Counted from the first letter of the stretch, positions 25,749 to 35,079 are shown. The stretch is DNA of 64,000 bases from Nitrospira sp. (GCA_030653545.1 JAURZE010000013.1:1-64000), one strand, 5' to 3'. Numbers and translations are program-made. Notes: generated by a model from the sequence alone, not told the origin.

Positions 25749-27020
25749 TCAATTCGCATCGGACTCTTCGTCGCGTGATGCGGCTTCCTGCGTCGCACGG
25801 GCAAAGGGATCGTCAAAGCATCGCCACATCTCTTCCCCCGACAGCACTTCCGCCGGGGTCAGCAAGCAGGCGCGCAGCCGTCGAAACAGGCGCGGCTGAT
25901 CCAGTCCGTATCCGATGCACGCCAGCTCCTGACGCCGGTCGCCAAACTCGATCGTCCAATACTTGTGGAGCCGTTGCTGAAACTCCTTCCCAGTCGGCCA
26001 CTCTTCCCGCGGAGTCGCCACCCACCAGTCGCCGATACATTCGAAATGCCGCACCCCGGCCGTCTGCTCCCAGGAAAAACACCGGTCCGGTTGGGATGCC
26101 AGCCAGAAAAATCCTTTGCACCGCTCCACCCCGGGCCACTCTTCTTCGATCAACGCCCAGAGCCGTTCAGGATGGAACGGCCTGGTGGCGCGAAACACCC
26201 CGGCTGTCCAATTCGACGAGTGAATCGCGGGCATCGGCGCCCCTTCGATCAACTTGGCCCATCCGGGCTGAAAACCGACCGGCTCGCCGGCAGACGGACG
26301 ACAACTCAGCAGACGGTCGGCCAACTCCGGCCCATCGGAAGCCTGCAGCAGATCGGCCTCCGGGTTCAGATACTTCAACAGGGCGTGCAGACGTTGCCGC
26401 GCCTCAGAATCGATTCGCTCGCTCCTGTTCACGACAACCATAGTGCAGTATTCCACCTGCTCAACCAGCAGCTGGGACAAGGTGCGGCCGTCATCGGCCC
26501 CACAGCTCAGGCCGCGCTCCTGTAAAGCGTCCGCACTGTGCGCGTCGTCCCAGAACCGCTCGGCGTCGACAACCGTCACGATCTGATCGAGCCGCGCTAG
26601 GGAGGCCATCGGCGACTCCTCGGTCCAGGCCTCGTTGAATACTTCCGCCACCATCATCGGTTCCACCAACCCCGAACACTCGATGAACAGGCGGGAGAAT
26701 CGGCGCATGCGCGCGATGGCCATGATCGCCTCCGTCAGGCTGTCGCCTAACGAACAGCTCACGCACTCCTGCATCAGTTCGGCCAGGACTTCGCCCAGTC
26801 GAATTACTTCGATCCCGTCACCCAATCCGACAAGCGGCTGACCGGGCGCCGCGCCCCGATCATGGATGAGCACCGCCAACGGGCCGGCGGGTCGCTGCGC
26901 CAGCACGTCGTGTAACACCCGGCTCTTGCCCGCGCCGACGAAACCGCACAAGACCGTCACCCGCAAAGGCGCCGCTGTCGGCGTCTCCGGCGGAGATGCA
27001 CTATCTGACTGCTCCGACAT
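25749..27020 (-). CDS. Degenerate COG0523-family protein, sister of the neighbouring GTPase
   Basis: 423 residues from ATG 27020 (GGGAGG six bases upstream). The P-loop GFVGAGKS (26-33) and [10 protein letters not shown] remain, and the C-terminal part ([30 protein letters not shown]) shows it to be a close relative of the gene downstream. But the metal motif is changed from GCxCC to ECVSC (C86, C89; the middle cysteine is Ser) and the guanine-specificity NKxD is changed to NRSE at 198-201. The switch I region is also replaced. It may bind GTP poorly or not at all, and may act as a regulatory or structural partner. It starts the pair, 16 bases before the next gene. Confidence 0.87.
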   Translation of the reverse strand: MSEQSDSASPPETPTAAPLRVTVLCGFVGAGKSRVLHDVLAQRPAGPLAVLIHDRGAAPGQPLVGLGDGIEVIRLGEVLAELMQECVSCSLGDSLTEAIMAIARMRRFSRLFIECSGLVEPMMVAEVFNEAWTEESPMASLARLDQIVTVVDAERFWDDAHSADALQERGLSCGADDGRTLSQLLVEQVEYCTMVVVNRSERIDSEARQRLHALLKYLNPEADLLQASDGPELADRLLSCRPSAGEPVGFQPGWAKLIEGAPMPAIHSSNWTAGVFRATRPFHPERLWALIEEEWPGVERCKGFFWLASQPDRCFSWEQTAGVRHFECIGDWWVATPREEWPTGKEFQQRLHKYWTIEFGDRRQELACIGYGLDQPRLFRRLRACLLTPAEVLSGEEMWRCFDDPFARATQEAASRDEESDAN

Positions 27021-27094
27021 GACTGCCTCCCACCGCGCCACTGGCGCACTCCCCTCCGTTGATCATCTCTGTCCGGCTCCTGGAACGTTCCGCC

Positions 27095-27310
27095 TCAGTA
27101 CCCGTCCGGCCCGGCAAATGGCAGCAACGCAATCTGGCGGGCCCGCTTGATCGCCCGCGTCAATTCGCGCTGCCGTTGCATGCTGTTTCCCGAAATCCGC
27201 CGCGGCACAATCCGGCCGGTTTCCGTCAGAAACCGCCGCAGAAATTCGACGTTCTTAAAATCGATCGGCGTGGTGTCGTCGATGATGCGTCGTCGTCGTT
27301 CCCCGAACAT
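27095..27310 (-). CDS. rpsR: Ribosomal protein S18, zinc-free form
   Basis: 71 residues. The core [26 protein letters not shown] and [19 protein letters not shown] is typical of S18. The N-terminal CxxC and later CxxC of the zinc-binding type are absent, and there is no cysteine at all. GGGAGGTGGAGGT precedes ATG 27310. S18 binds S6 and 16S rRNA in the small subunit. Its place between S14 and a COG0523 pair suggests a replacement protein made under zinc limitation, or the sole copy of the genome. Confidence 0.93.
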   Translation of the reverse strand: MFGERRRRIIDDTTPIDFKNVEFLRRFLTETGRIVPRRISGNSMQRQRELTRAIKRARQIALLPFAGPDGY

Positions 27311-27322
27311 ACCTCCACCTCC

Positions 27323-27628
27323 CTACCAACTGGATTTACGCACGCCGGGAATGTCTCCCTTCAGCGCCAATAACCGGAAATCGATGCGCGACATCGCGAA
27401 CCGCCGCAGATACCCCCGCACACGCCCGGAAATCTCGCACCGGTTTCGCACGCGCACCGGGCTGGAGTTTTTCGGCAAGTCGTTCAAAGCGCTTTGCGCG
27501 GTCCGTTTGTCCTCGTCGCTGCTGGTCTTGCTTTTGATCACCGCCTTGAGCGCGGCGCGTTGACCGGCATACCTCTCTACCAACTGCTTTCGCTTTTCAT
27601 TCCGCAACCGACTGCTGATCTTCGCCAT
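27323..27628 (-). CDS. rpsN: Ribosomal protein S14, zinc-free long form
   Basis: 101 residues, the exact length of the E. coli type. [41 protein letters not shown] is the conserved C terminus. It has one cysteine only; the short zinc-dependent S14 with two CxxC motifs has about 61 residues, so this is the zinc-independent form. AAAGGAGAAACGC before ATG 27628 decides the start against the longer frame. It precedes rpsR by 12 bases. Confidence 0.94.
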   Translation of the reverse strand: MAKISSRLRNEKRKQLVERYAGQRAALKAVIKSKTSSDEDKRTAQSALNDLPKNSSPVRVRNRCEISGRVRGYLRRFAMSRIDFRLLALKGDIPGVRKSSW

Positions 27629-27662
27629 GCGTTTCTCCTTTCCCAAGTTGCTTGTCCACGCC

Positions 27663-27872
27663 CTACGCGGCCCGTTCGCACTTCAACGACCGTTCGTCAG
27701 CCGCGCGCTCGCCGAAACTCACCCACTGCCCCTGCTGTACCGAATAGCAGCTCCCACAGGTGTTGTCCGAAAATGGCGACAGCCCCATCAGCCATTCATA
27801 CGAAAACTCGCCGCGATACTCCGGAGGGAGAAAGGACGTAAATCCCGACAACGGCGTGGTCTCATCGTTCAT
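27663..27872 (-). CDS. Small protein of unknown function in the zinc island
   Basis: 69 residues. GGAGGACTGT before ATG 27872 is a strong ribosome site inside the end of the dihydroorotase gene, which it overlaps by 11 bases, so it is very likely a real gene. Features: an aromatic middle ([19 protein letters not shown]), CGSC at about 43-46, a further Cys near the end (LKCERAA). CxxC could hold zinc or form a disulfide. There is no signal peptide. No family recognised. It lies 34 bases before rpsN. Confidence 0.6.
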   Translation of the reverse strand: MNDETTPLSGFTSFLPPEYRGEFSYEWLMGLSPFSDNTCGSCYSVQQGQWVSFGERAADERSLKCERAA

Positions 27873-29172
27873 ACAGTCCTCCTTGTGGCCTGGATGCATC
27901 GGAAGCGAACACCACACGCCCTCCAACCAGCGTCCGCACCACCCGGCCTTTCAATCGCCATCCGGCAAACGGGGTGTTCCGCCCCTTCGAGTGAAATTCC
28001 TCGGGGTCGACCGTCCAATCGGCTTCGGGATCAACCACGGTCACATCAGCCTGCGCCCCGGGCTTCAACGTGCCTTTCGGCAGACGCAGGAGTCCGGCGG
28101 GAACACTCGTCAGACAGGCCACCGCCCGCTCCATCGAGATCCCGCCTTCCTGCACCAGACGCAGCGTCAGCGCCAACGCCGTTTCCAATCCCACGATGCC
28201 GAACGGAGCCCGATCCATGCCCCACTGTTTTTCATATTCCGCGTGCGGGGCATGGTCTGTGGCAATGGCGTCGATCGTGCCGTCGGCCAATCCCTCGATC
28301 ACCGCAACGCGATCCTGCTCGCCCCGCAACGGCGGATTCATCTTGGCGTTGGGGCCCGACCGGCGCACCGCGTCGTCGGTCAGCATGAAATGATGCGGAC
28401 AGGCCTCCGCTGTCACCGGCCATCCCTGAGCCTTTGCACGGCGAATCGCGTCGATCGTGCCTGCCGAGCTCACGTGCGCCACGTGCAACCTGGCTCCGGT
28501 TTCCCTTGCCAACTGAATATCCCGTTCGACCATCCTGGTTTCAGACCGGGAAGGAATGGCCGGCCATCCCAGCGCGCGCGAGACCGGACCTTCGTTCATG
28601 CACCCGCAGCCGGACAGATTGAGATCCTCGCAATGATCGATCACCGGCAGATTGACTGCCGCAGCCAGCTCCATCGCCCGTCGCATGACATCGTCATCCA
28701 TGACCGGTTTGCCGTCGTCCGACACCGCCACGCAGCCGGCCCGCTTCATGGCGCCAAAATCATTCAGCTCCCGCCCCTGGGAGGCCTTTGTGATCGCACC
28801 GATGGGATAGACCCTCGCCTGGCCCGTGGCGGTTGCGCGCCTGACGATCCAGCCGGTCACCTCGGCCGAATCATTCACGGGGTTGGTGTTCGGCATGCAA
28901 CAGACCGTCGTAAACCCGCCCGCCACAGCTGCGGCCGTACCGGTCGCGATCGTTTCCTTGTATTCGAAGCCGGGCTCGCGCAGGTGCGCATGTAAGTCGA
29001 CCAGCCCCGGAAGAATCCACAGACCACGCGCATCAAATGACTCATGAGCCCGGCCTCGCCCCAATGCTGTGAGCCCCGGTCCCACTGCCACAATCAGCCC
29101 CTGATCAATCAACAGATCCGCCATGCCGACCCAATGCCCTGGATCGATCACCTGTCCGCCGCGAATCACCAT
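27862..29172 (-). CDS. pyrC: Dihydroorotase, class I (pyrC paralogue candidate)
   Basis: 436 residues. Closes carbamoyl-aspartate to dihydroorotate in pyrimidine synthesis. The metal ligands are seen in VDLHAHLREPG (HxH), AHVSSAGT, DHCEDLNLS and ATDHAPHAEYEK; the substrate motif GFTTVCCMPNTNP is present. ATG 29172 overlaps the stop of the preceding gene by one base (TGATG). Dihydroorotase is a zinc enzyme, and a second pyrC copy is a known member of Zur regulons in other bacteria. Whether this genome has another copy cannot be seen here. It is coupled to the 69-residue gene downstream. Confidence 0.92.
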   Translation of the reverse strand: MVIRGGQVIDPGHWVGMADLLIDQGLIVAVGPGLTALGRGRAHESFDARGLWILPGLVDLHAHLREPGFEYKETIATGTAAAVAGGFTTVCCMPNTNPVNDSAEVTGWIVRRATATGQARVYPIGAITKASQGRELNDFGAMKRAGCVAVSDDGKPVMDDDVMRRAMELAAAVNLPVIDHCEDLNLSGCGCMNEGPVSRALGWPAIPSRSETRMVERDIQLARETGARLHVAHVSSAGTIDAIRRAKAQGWPVTAEACPHHFMLTDDAVRRSGPNAKMNPPLRGEQDRVAVIEGLADGTIDAIATDHAPHAEYEKQWGMDRAPFGIVGLETALALTLRLVQEGGISMERAVACLTSVPAGLLRLPKGTLKPGAQADVTVVDPEADWTVDPEEFHSKGRNTPFAGWRLKGRVVRTLVGGRVVFASDASRPQGGLYER

Positions 29173-29732
29173 CACGGCGCCGGCTCGTCCGCAACCGGCC
29201 TACCGTGCCGGACGAGCGCCGCCACCCGGTGGAGAAAGGTCCGGACTTCCGCCGGCTTCATTTGATCCGCCGGAATTTCCGCTGCCAGGAATACGCCGTC
29301 CAGCAAGGCGAACAATCCGTGGGCGATCCGATGGTGCCCCTCGACGCCGACCCCGAAGGCCTCGACAAAAGCCTCCCGGCTGGCCGGGTCGGCGCAACAG
29401 AGCGAATAGCCGGCGGCCTGGATATTCGGATGGAACCGGTCCACTTCCCGCCAATGGGTTTCGTGATCCGCCGACACATGGACGATACGCAGATGCGGAA
29501 TCGTCTCGTGGCTCCGCTCCTCAAGTTCAACGATCTGGGCCAGACAAGCATGCTTTTCAATGTTCGGCAGGGTCGACACCACGACCAGTCCCTCCTGCAG
29601 ATCGGAGGGCACAAGCGGCCGGCTGGCCGCTCGTGCGACCGGAATCGTGAAGTCGGCCTCCAACCGCTCACCCGGCAGGGGTAACTCCCCCTGCAATTCA
29701 ATATGGCTGGTCCCGAGTTGCGCCGTTCTCAT
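29172..29732 (-). CDS. Tpx-like thioredoxin-fold protein with one conserved cysteine
   Basis: 186 residues from ATG 29732 (upstream ATG 29753 abuts the ZIP stop). The order ELQGELPLPGERLEADFTI, VVSTLPNIEKHACLAQI, IVHVSADHETHWREVD and FVEAFGVGVEGHHRIAHGLFALLDG follows thiol peroxidase. C63 stands at the peroxidatic position, but the TPSLDTPVC context is changed and the resolving cysteine is replaced; a Cys pair occurs instead at 112-113. Peroxidase activity is doubtful. It might be a redox chaperone or a peroxiredoxin of altered mechanism. It is coupled to the ZIP transporter upstream and pyrC downstream. Confidence 0.7.
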   Translation of the reverse strand: MRTAQLGTSHIELQGELPLPGERLEADFTIPVARAASRPLVPSDLQEGLVVVSTLPNIEKHACLAQIVELEERSHETIPHLRIVHVSADHETHWREVDRFHPNIQAAGYSLCCADPASREAFVEAFGVGVEGHHRIAHGLFALLDGVFLAAEIPADQMKPAEVRTFLHRVAALVRHGRPVADEPAP

Positions 29733-29752
29733 GCTGTCCTCTGAAGCTCTCA

Positions 29753-30565
29753 TCAATGGGGAATCATCGTCAGCGCAGCGATCGTCACCATTCCGGCGAT
29801 CATCATGGCGAACTGCCAGATTCCCTTGGCCGCGCCCATTCGTCCGTGCAGCCCCGGCACGAGATCTGCCAGGCCGATATAGAGGAAACTGGCGGCTGCC
29901 ACACTCAGCGCGTAGGGCACGATCGCTTCGGCATGCCCAAGCCCTCCATAGGCGACGACAACGCCTACCAATGTCCCAAGCCCGGACAGCGTATTCCAGA
30001 AGAAGGCCCTCCAGCGGGAGAACCCGCTGGAAAGCAGAATCGTGAAATCACTGAGCTCCTGCGGCACCTCATGTCCCAGGACCGCCAGTGTTGTCACCAA
30101 CCCAAGTCCCGGCGAAGCCACACAGGCGGCACCGATGGCAATGCCGTCCGCCATGTTGTGAACGGCATCACCGATCAGGACCAGCATCCCGGTTTTTTCC
30201 TGCATGCCTTTTTTATGGACCTCTCCATGGTGGTGCTCATGGCCAGGTTGCTCCTCGACAGGTTCCTCCCCGTGTGCATGCCTCCATATGACCGTCCATT
30301 CCAATACAAAGAACAACACGAGCCCGGCCAACAGCGAGATCCCCACTTCATAAATTGAAATATGCTCCAGGGCCTCAGGGATAAGGCCGATCACCGCCGT
30401 CGCCAGCATCGTGCCGGTGGCGTAACTCAATAAATACGGCATGGCGCGATGCCGCCATCCGTCAGGAATGAAGAGCACCAGACAGGCTGGCACCAAGGCG
30501 CCGAGGCTGCCGAGCAGCCCCATCCAGATGGCAAACCACCAGGTTGACTCGCCGGGCAGACTCAC
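29753..30565 (-). CDS. ZIP-family zinc transporter
   Basis: 270 residues from GTG 30565, eight membrane helices. The transport motifs are HNMADGIAIGAA in helix 4 and GHEVPQELSDF in helix 5, both exact for ZIP proteins. Between helices 3 and 4 is a His-rich cytoplasmic loop (RHAHGEE...GHEHHHGEVHKKG) typical of metal binding. ZIP proteins bring Zn2+ or Fe2+ into the cytoplasm. It is the inner-membrane importer of the island; no ZnuABC is present here. It is 57 bases after the MoaB gene and joined to the Tpx-like gene by a TGATG junction. Confidence 0.94.
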   Translation of the reverse strand: MSLPGESTWWFAIWMGLLGSLGALVPACLVLFIPDGWRHRAMPYLLSYATGTMLATAVIGLIPEALEHISIYEVGISLLAGLVLFFVLEWTVIWRHAHGEEPVEEQPGHEHHHGEVHKKGMQEKTGMLVLIGDAVHNMADGIAIGAACVASPGLGLVTTLAVLGHEVPQELSDFTILLSSGFSRWRAFFWNTLSGLGTLVGVVVAYGGLGHAEAIVPYALSVAAASFLYIGLADLVPGLHGRMGAAKGIWQFAMMIAGMVTIAALTMIPH

Positions 30566-30622
30566 TGTTCGTCACGCCGGCCATACCGCCCCTCGTCTAT
30601 CGGACCTATCATCATCACGCTC

Positions 30623-31165
30623 CTAGTCCGCATGCGGCGGAAGTTCCTGCTTCACACGAGGCAATAATTCAGCCAGGTTGCAGGGTCTGTGATTAAGATC
30701 GAGCTGCGGGAGGATGATCTTTTCCATCCCCAGCCGGCAGGCGCCGGTGCTGCCGGGGAGCAGGAACACGATGGTGTCGCCGCACACCCCGGCATCGGCC
30801 CGCGACTGAATCGTCGAGGTGCCGATCTCCGCGTAGCTGAGCCAGCGGAACAGTTCGCCGAATCCCGGAATCGGTTTCGTGAACAGGGACCGCACGGCAT
30901 CAGGCGTCACATCCCGTTGCGTCACGCCGGTTCCGCCCGTCACAATGACGAACTCCACTGTGGGATCGGCGACCCAGGCGGCAATCGTCTTGCGGATCGT
31001 CTGAAAATCGTCTTTGCACATCTTGCGGTCGGCGATCCGATGCCCCGCTTGCGTCAACCGGTCCACAATCGTCTTACCGCTCGTATCGGTCTCCGGCGTC
31101 CGTGAATCGGACACCGTCAACACGGCGACGGCCACCGAAGCTCCTGCGGATACAACCGTTGTCAT
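30623..31165 (-). CDS. moaB: MoaB/MogA-family molybdopterin protein
   Basis: 180 residues from ATG 31165 with AGAAGGA five bases upstream; longer frames are not supported. The molybdopterin-binding fold is plain: [67 protein letters not shown], and [19 protein letters not shown]. MoaB and MogA adenylate molybdopterin before molybdenum insertion. The gene overlaps the 117-residue gene by an ATGA junction. Its place in a zinc island is odd; it may simply ride along, or serve a zinc-independent version of the pathway. Confidence 0.9.
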   Translation of the reverse strand: MTTVVSAGASVAVAVLTVSDSRTPETDTSGKTIVDRLTQAGHRIADRKMCKDDFQTIRKTIAAWVADPTVEFVIVTGGTGVTQRDVTPDAVRSLFTKPIPGFGELFRWLSYAEIGTSTIQSRADAGVCGDTIVFLLPGSTGACRLGMEKIILPQLDLNHRPCNLAELLPRVKQELPPHAD

Positions 31166-31515
31166 GATTCCTTCTCCTCTTGCGCTGACAGCGCATCGTG
31201 AACCACGGCACACCAATGTCTGACCTCTGAAAGCCGCACGGCCCAACGCGCTTGGCCTTCCTCGTCTCCCGCCTCCGCCAGCAGATGCAGCATGGCCTCC
31301 GCCAACGCGCCGGCTTCTGCGGCATGCTCCAGGCGGGCCAACGACATCTCTGTGCTGTGCGCCAGCTCCCAAGCCCGCTGAAACAGAACGATCAGCGGGA
31401 CGATCGAAGTGGACCGGGCGTCCATACGGGGAGCGCTCTCCGCCGCCCCTTCCCCCGCCCCCCGATCATGACCGGCTTGGACGAACCTCCGGGACTCGCC
31501 TGGGTCATCGCTCAC
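31162..31515 (-). CDS. Small helical protein of unknown function
   Basis: 117 residues from GTG 31515 with AGGTG upstream. The first ~30 residues are polar and probably disordered; the rest is a helical hairpin rich in Ala, Leu and Glu ([43 protein letters not shown]). Single Cys in [11 protein letters not shown]. No export signal. Its end overlaps moaB (ATGA) and its start follows the next COG0523 gene by 48 bases. No family recognised. Confidence 0.55.
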   Translation of the reverse strand: MSDDPGESRRFVQAGHDRGAGEGAAESAPRMDARSTSIVPLIVLFQRAWELAHSTEMSLARLEHAAEAGALAEAMLHLLAEAGDEEGQARWAVRLSEVRHWCAVVHDALSAQEEKES

Positions 31516-31563
31516 GGCAGCACCTGCGCCCGATCGGCCATTGATGTCATGATCGCTCCTCCC

Positions 31564-32589
31564 TCATCTCGAGACCTTCTTCCCGGCCAGGCGCCGACGT
31601 GTCGTTCGACGCTTCGGCCGCATCAGACAATGCTCAAGTCCCTCCAGAAACCGTTGCCAGGCTACCCGCCGGCCGATCACCACGATCTTGGCGTGGGACT
31701 GTCTGCGCCCGATGTAGGGCGTGACCGAGAACGAACCCAAGATCCACTGCACCTCGTGAAACCCCGTCTTCCCCGCCACTCGAATAAATCCCTTGAGCCG
31801 CACGACCGATCGCGCGTACCGCTTCAACCAGGCTTCCATGCGGGCAGGATCGACCGGCAAGGTGAGCCGGAAACTGCCGCTTTGATAGCCGACCGCTGAA
31901 TCCTTGATGACGCCGTCGGTCACGACAGGGGCCCGGCGCGCGGGCGCCGCATTGAGCAACTGCGGCACTTTCACATCGGCGTGGACGGCCCGCAGCACCC
32001 GGGCCGTGGGATTCGCGGCCCGGATCCGTTGCTCAACGACCGGCGCCTGGTCGGGCGCGATCTGGTCCAGCTTGTTCAGAATGATCGTGTCGGCCTGACA
32101 AAGATGACGATCTGCGGCGGGCCAGTAGACGCCGAGCTTCAGAAATCTGGGCGCATCGACCAGCACGATGACGGAGGCCAAGTGCGCGGCCTCGCCGATC
32201 TGCGCGTCAGAGGACAACGCCCGTTCGACGCCGGCGACCACCTGACCGGTGTCGGCCAGTCCGGTCGTCTCGATAAACACCGGCGCTCCGCCGGAATGCC
32301 GCACGAGATGCCCGACTTTGTCGCTGAATTCACCGGAGAGATCGCAGCAGATACACCCGCTCAGCAGCGACTGCAGTTCAATGTCTTTGGACCGGGGATG
32401 TTCATGCAGGACGGCTCCATCCACATCGACTTCGCCGAATTCATTCATGAGCACGGCCGGCTTCACGCCGCGATCCAATTCATGAGTCAGCGCCCGTTTC
32501 AGCAGCGTCGTTTTCCCGCTGCCCAGAAAGCCGGCGATCACATAGATCGGGGAGCCGGTCGCTCTGACTCGCGCGGCCTTACTGGACAT
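31564..32589 (-). CDS. COG0523 GTPase (short form)
   Basis: 341 residues from ATG 32589 with AGGAGG upstream. P-loop GFLGSGKTT (20-28), MNEFGEVDVDG, GCICC (C79, C81, C82), [12 protein letters not shown] and LNKLD are intact. The C-terminal domain has VRLKGFIRVAGKTG and ends in a strongly basic tail (RPKRRTTRRRLAGKK). It is a different subgroup from 24449-25732, nearer to the cobW/CobW_C short type. It overlaps the 92-residue gene upstream by 11 bases. Confidence 0.9.
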   Translation of the reverse strand: MSSKAARVRATGSPIYVIAGFLGSGKTTLLKRALTHELDRGVKPAVLMNEFGEVDVDGAVLHEHPRSKDIELQSLLSGCICCDLSGEFSDKVGHLVRHSGGAPVFIETTGLADTGQVVAGVERALSSDAQIGEAAHLASVIVLVDAPRFLKLGVYWPAADRHLCQADTIILNKLDQIAPDQAPVVEQRIRAANPTARVLRAVHADVKVPQLLNAAPARRAPVVTDGVIKDSAVGYQSGSFRLTLPVDPARMEAWLKRYARSVVRLKGFIRVAGKTGFHEVQWILGSFSVTPYIGRRQSHAKIVVIGRRVAWQRFLEGLEHCLMRPKRRTTRRRLAGKKVSR

Positions 32590-32857
32590 GATGCGGATCC
32601 CCTCCTGATGCCAGTGCCTCGACATCCGATTGAGTCACCTCAGCGGCCGTTTTGTGGAGCTTGTGCTGGGTGGTCTTCCCCGGGCCTTCGAGCACCGCGA
32701 CGACGGTTTCGATCGGCGGGCAACCAGGTTCACGGCACTCCAATTCCGTCACCATCACAGTCGTGTCGTCGGACAACGCCCAGGTCGTGCGCACCCAGCT
32801 TTTAATGCGCGCCGCTTGTTCCGAATCGATCGTGCGGCGTCCTCCGAACAGGTTCAT
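32579..32857 (-). CDS. Small protein with C-x4-C motif, partner of COG0523 genes
   Basis: 92 residues with GGAGG six bases before ATG 32857. The core is IKSWVRTTWALSDDTTVMVTELECREPGCPPIETVVAV, followed by GKTTQHKLHKTAAEVTQSDVEAL. C-x4-C with PP and the EL/ET frame suggests a compact beta-rich fold, possibly metal-linked. I have a sense that similar small proteins accompany COG0523 genes in other bacteria, but cannot prove it here. Lies two bases after the WD40 gene and overlaps the GTPase gene. Confidence 0.65.
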   Translation of the reverse strand: MNLFGGRRTIDSEQAARIKSWVRTTWALSDDTTVMVTELECREPGCPPIETVVAVLEGPGKTTQHKLHKTAAEVTQSDVEALASGGDPHHVQ

Positions 32858-32859
32858 CT

Positions 32860-33921
32860 TCAGCCTCCGATCCCTTCCACCGAGTACAACGACACGACCC
32901 CGTCATTGGTGCCGGTGGCCAGCCATGTACCGTTCGGGCTCCAGGCGACCGAGGAAAGGCCACCCGACTTGTTCACTTCCTGGCTGAGAATCGGCTTCGT
33001 CGTCTGCGGTTCCCACAAACACAAGAGGCCGTCTTCACCGGCCGTCGCCACAATCGAGCGAGAGGGATGACAGGCGATCTCCTGAATCCATCCCAGATGC
33101 CCCTTGAACAACCGGCCGCCGGTCCCCTCGAATTTTTTCATGCTCCACGCGACGAGGGCGGGGCCGGAGACCGTAAACAGATTTTTCCCATCGTGGTCGA
33201 ACCGCACCGAGGTCACCTTCATCGGATACCCGGACATATGCCAATTCTGCTCGCTGTCCGTGCGAAAGAGATGAACCGATCCGTCAAGGTTTCCCGAAGC
33301 GAGATACTCGCCGTTTGGGTTCACCGCGATCGACAACAGCGCCCCATCATAGGGAAAGGGGCGCACCGGCTTGTCGCTGCCCAGCTTCCACAACCAGGCC
33401 CCGCCGTAGCAGGCCGACAGGACTCCGCCGCCGCGCGGCATCCAGGCCAGGGCGGAGATGGTCGTCTTATGCGCCGGGACTTCTCCCGCGAGTTGCAGCC
33501 CCTCCATAGCGGCCCAATCCCAGAGTCGCAACCGCTTCCCTGCGGACACCGCGAGACGCTTGCCATCCGGCGACCAGGCGAGATGCTCGACCCAACTTCC
33601 CTGCCCGCCGACCTCCACGGTGGCCAGAGCGCCGCCGGTACTCGGGTCCCAGACTGCAACGACTCCATCCTGCCCGCCGGTCGCCAGCTCCAACCGCATG
33701 GGATGCCAGGCGAGCGCCTGCACCGACTGCCGATGCCCCGCGATCTGACACGCCGGCGTAAACGACGCCACGTCCCATATCGCCACCTGCCCGGAAGCGG
33801 CGCAAGCGGCGAGCCTGGTCCCATCGGCGGAAAACGCCACGCGATGGATATAGTCATCCAGGCGGGCATAGCCGACCGGCCTCACCGTGACCGTGGGCTT
33901 AGACTTCGCTAGACGAGGCAT
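32860..33921 (-). CDS. WD40-repeat beta-propeller protein
   Basis: 353 residues made of about seven WD40 blades, for example [68 protein letters not shown] and [22 protein letters not shown]. No signal peptide, so cytoplasmic. Such propellers are docking platforms. It overlaps the COG0523 gene upstream by 13 bases and precedes the C-x4-C gene by two bases, so the four are one translational unit. A role as scaffold for metal delivery is inferred. Confidence 0.92.
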   Translation of the reverse strand: MPRLAKSKPTVTVRPVGYARLDDYIHRVAFSADGTRLAACAASGQVAIWDVASFTPACQIAGHRQSVQALAWHPMRLELATGGQDGVVAVWDPSTGGALATVEVGGQGSWVEHLAWSPDGKRLAVSAGKRLRLWDWAAMEGLQLAGEVPAHKTTISALAWMPRGGGVLSACYGGAWLWKLGSDKPVRPFPYDGALLSIAVNPNGEYLASGNLDGSVHLFRTDSEQNWHMSGYPMKVTSVRFDHDGKNLFTVSGPALVAWSMKKFEGTGGRLFKGHLGWIQEIACHPSRSIVATAGEDGLLCLWEPQTTKPILSQEVNKSGGLSSVAWSPNGTWLATGTNDGVVSLYSVEGIGG

Positions 33922-34880
33922 GACCGGAACCCTTTCGTGAGCGCATCCCGATCAAGATCCTTCCCGATGAAGACCAGTTGATTGTTGCGCAGCTCGCCGG
34001 CTTTCCATGCCCGATCGGCTTTGCCGTCGAAGAGCATATGAACGCCTTGAAAGACGAACCGATGATCGCGGCCCTCGACATTCAGGATGCCCTTCATCCG
34101 GTAGATCTTCGTCCCCATCGTCGAGAGCACTTCGCGGAACCAGTCGTTGACCCTGCCTTCGTCGACTACGCCATCCTCGACCAGCGCCACAGAGAAGACG
34201 CTGGGATCGTGTTGATGCGCGTCTTCGCCCAAAAAGTTGGGATCGATGTCCAGCTTGCGGCTCAAATCGAACGCCCCGATGTTCAACAGCCGGTTGATCT
34301 CGATCTGCGCATCCTTCGTCCGATGGATCTTCGCCATGACGTTGATGGCCCGGATCCTGGCCTCCAACCGATCAACTTCGCCGGCAGGAACCAGATCGAT
34401 CTTGTTCAGGAGGATCACGTCGGCGAATGCGATCTGCTCCTTGGCCTCCGGACTCGTATCGAGATGCTCCCAGATATGTTTCGAATCGACGACGGTGACG
34501 ATCCCGTCGAGCAACAACCGCCGCTTCATCTCGTCGTCGACAAAAAAGGTCTGCGCGACCGGCGCCGGATCGGCCAAGCCGGTCGTCTCGATGACCATAT
34601 AGTCGAAACGGTCTTTCCGCTTGAGCAAATTGCCGATAATGCGGAGCAAATCGCCGCGCACGGTGCAACAGATGCACCCGTTGTTCATCTCGAAGATCTC
34701 TTCATCCGCGCCGATCACCAGTTGGTTGTCGATCCCGACCTCGCCGAATTCGTTGACGATCACGGCGACACGCTTGCCGTGCTCGGTGGTCAAGATCCGG
34801 TTCAACAGCGTCGTTTTTCCTGCCCCGAGAAACCCGGTCAGAACGGTCACAGGCACCAGATCCGGTTCAGACGTCGGCAT
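33909..34880 (-). CDS. COG0523 GTPase
   Basis: 323 residues from ATG 34880, whose GGAGGAGG six bases upstream is one of the strongest ribosome sites in the window. GFLGAGKTT (17-25), [22 protein letters not shown] (C69, C71, C72), [18 protein letters not shown] and LNKIDLV are intact; the His-containing [16 protein letters not shown] follows and the CobW_C domain ends with [11 protein letters not shown]. This is the common short CobW-like subgroup. It comes 199 bases after paralogue 1 and may have its own promoter or leader. Confidence 0.92.
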   Translation of the reverse strand: MPTSEPDLVPVTVLTGFLGAGKTTLLNRILTTEHGKRVAVIVNEFGEVGIDNQLVIGADEEIFEMNNGCICCTVRGDLLRIIGNLLKRKDRFDYMVIETTGLADPAPVAQTFFVDDEMKRRLLLDGIVTVVDSKHIWEHLDTSPEAKEQIAFADVILLNKIDLVPAGEVDRLEARIRAINVMAKIHRTKDAQIEINRLLNIGAFDLSRKLDIDPNFLGEDAHQHDPSVFSVALVEDGVVDEGRVNDWFREVLSTMGTKIYRMKGILNVEGRDHRFVFQGVHMLFDGKADRAWKAGELRNNQLVFIGKDLDRDALTKGFRSCLV

Positions 34881-35013
34881 ATATTCCTCCTCCACTCGTA
34901 ATGGTACTGACTCCGCCTTCCATGCATCTTCTGCAGGAAAGGATCGAACACCGTCCGCCATACAGATGGAGAACAGCCCAACCCCTTGAGCGCCCGCTCG
35001 ACAGGAGGACGAA

Positions 35014-35047
35014 CGGGCAGACGCCCGATCCTCTCCTGCACAGGAGG
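35014..35047 (-). other. Two adjacent hairpins in the gap before the COG0523 gene
   Basis: In the 199-base gap between 35080 and 34880, CGGGC-AGAC-GCCCG (35014-35027) and CTCTCCTG-CA-CAGGAGG (35031-35047) can each fold. There is no U-run, so a simple terminator is doubtful; they may shape the mRNA leader of the GTPase gene. No other feature seen in this gap. Confidence 0.3.
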
Positions 35048-35079
35048 CAGAGAAACGGTAAACGATGATTCTAAAAGGG

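Noticed and set aside
24245-26443. 732-residue plus-strand ORF
   Set aside because: Antisense to rpmB and two COG0523 genes, which have strong motifs and ribosome sites. Low-complexity translation.
27760-28995. 411-residue plus-strand ORF
   Set aside because: Antisense to the dihydroorotase gene, which has all catalytic motifs.
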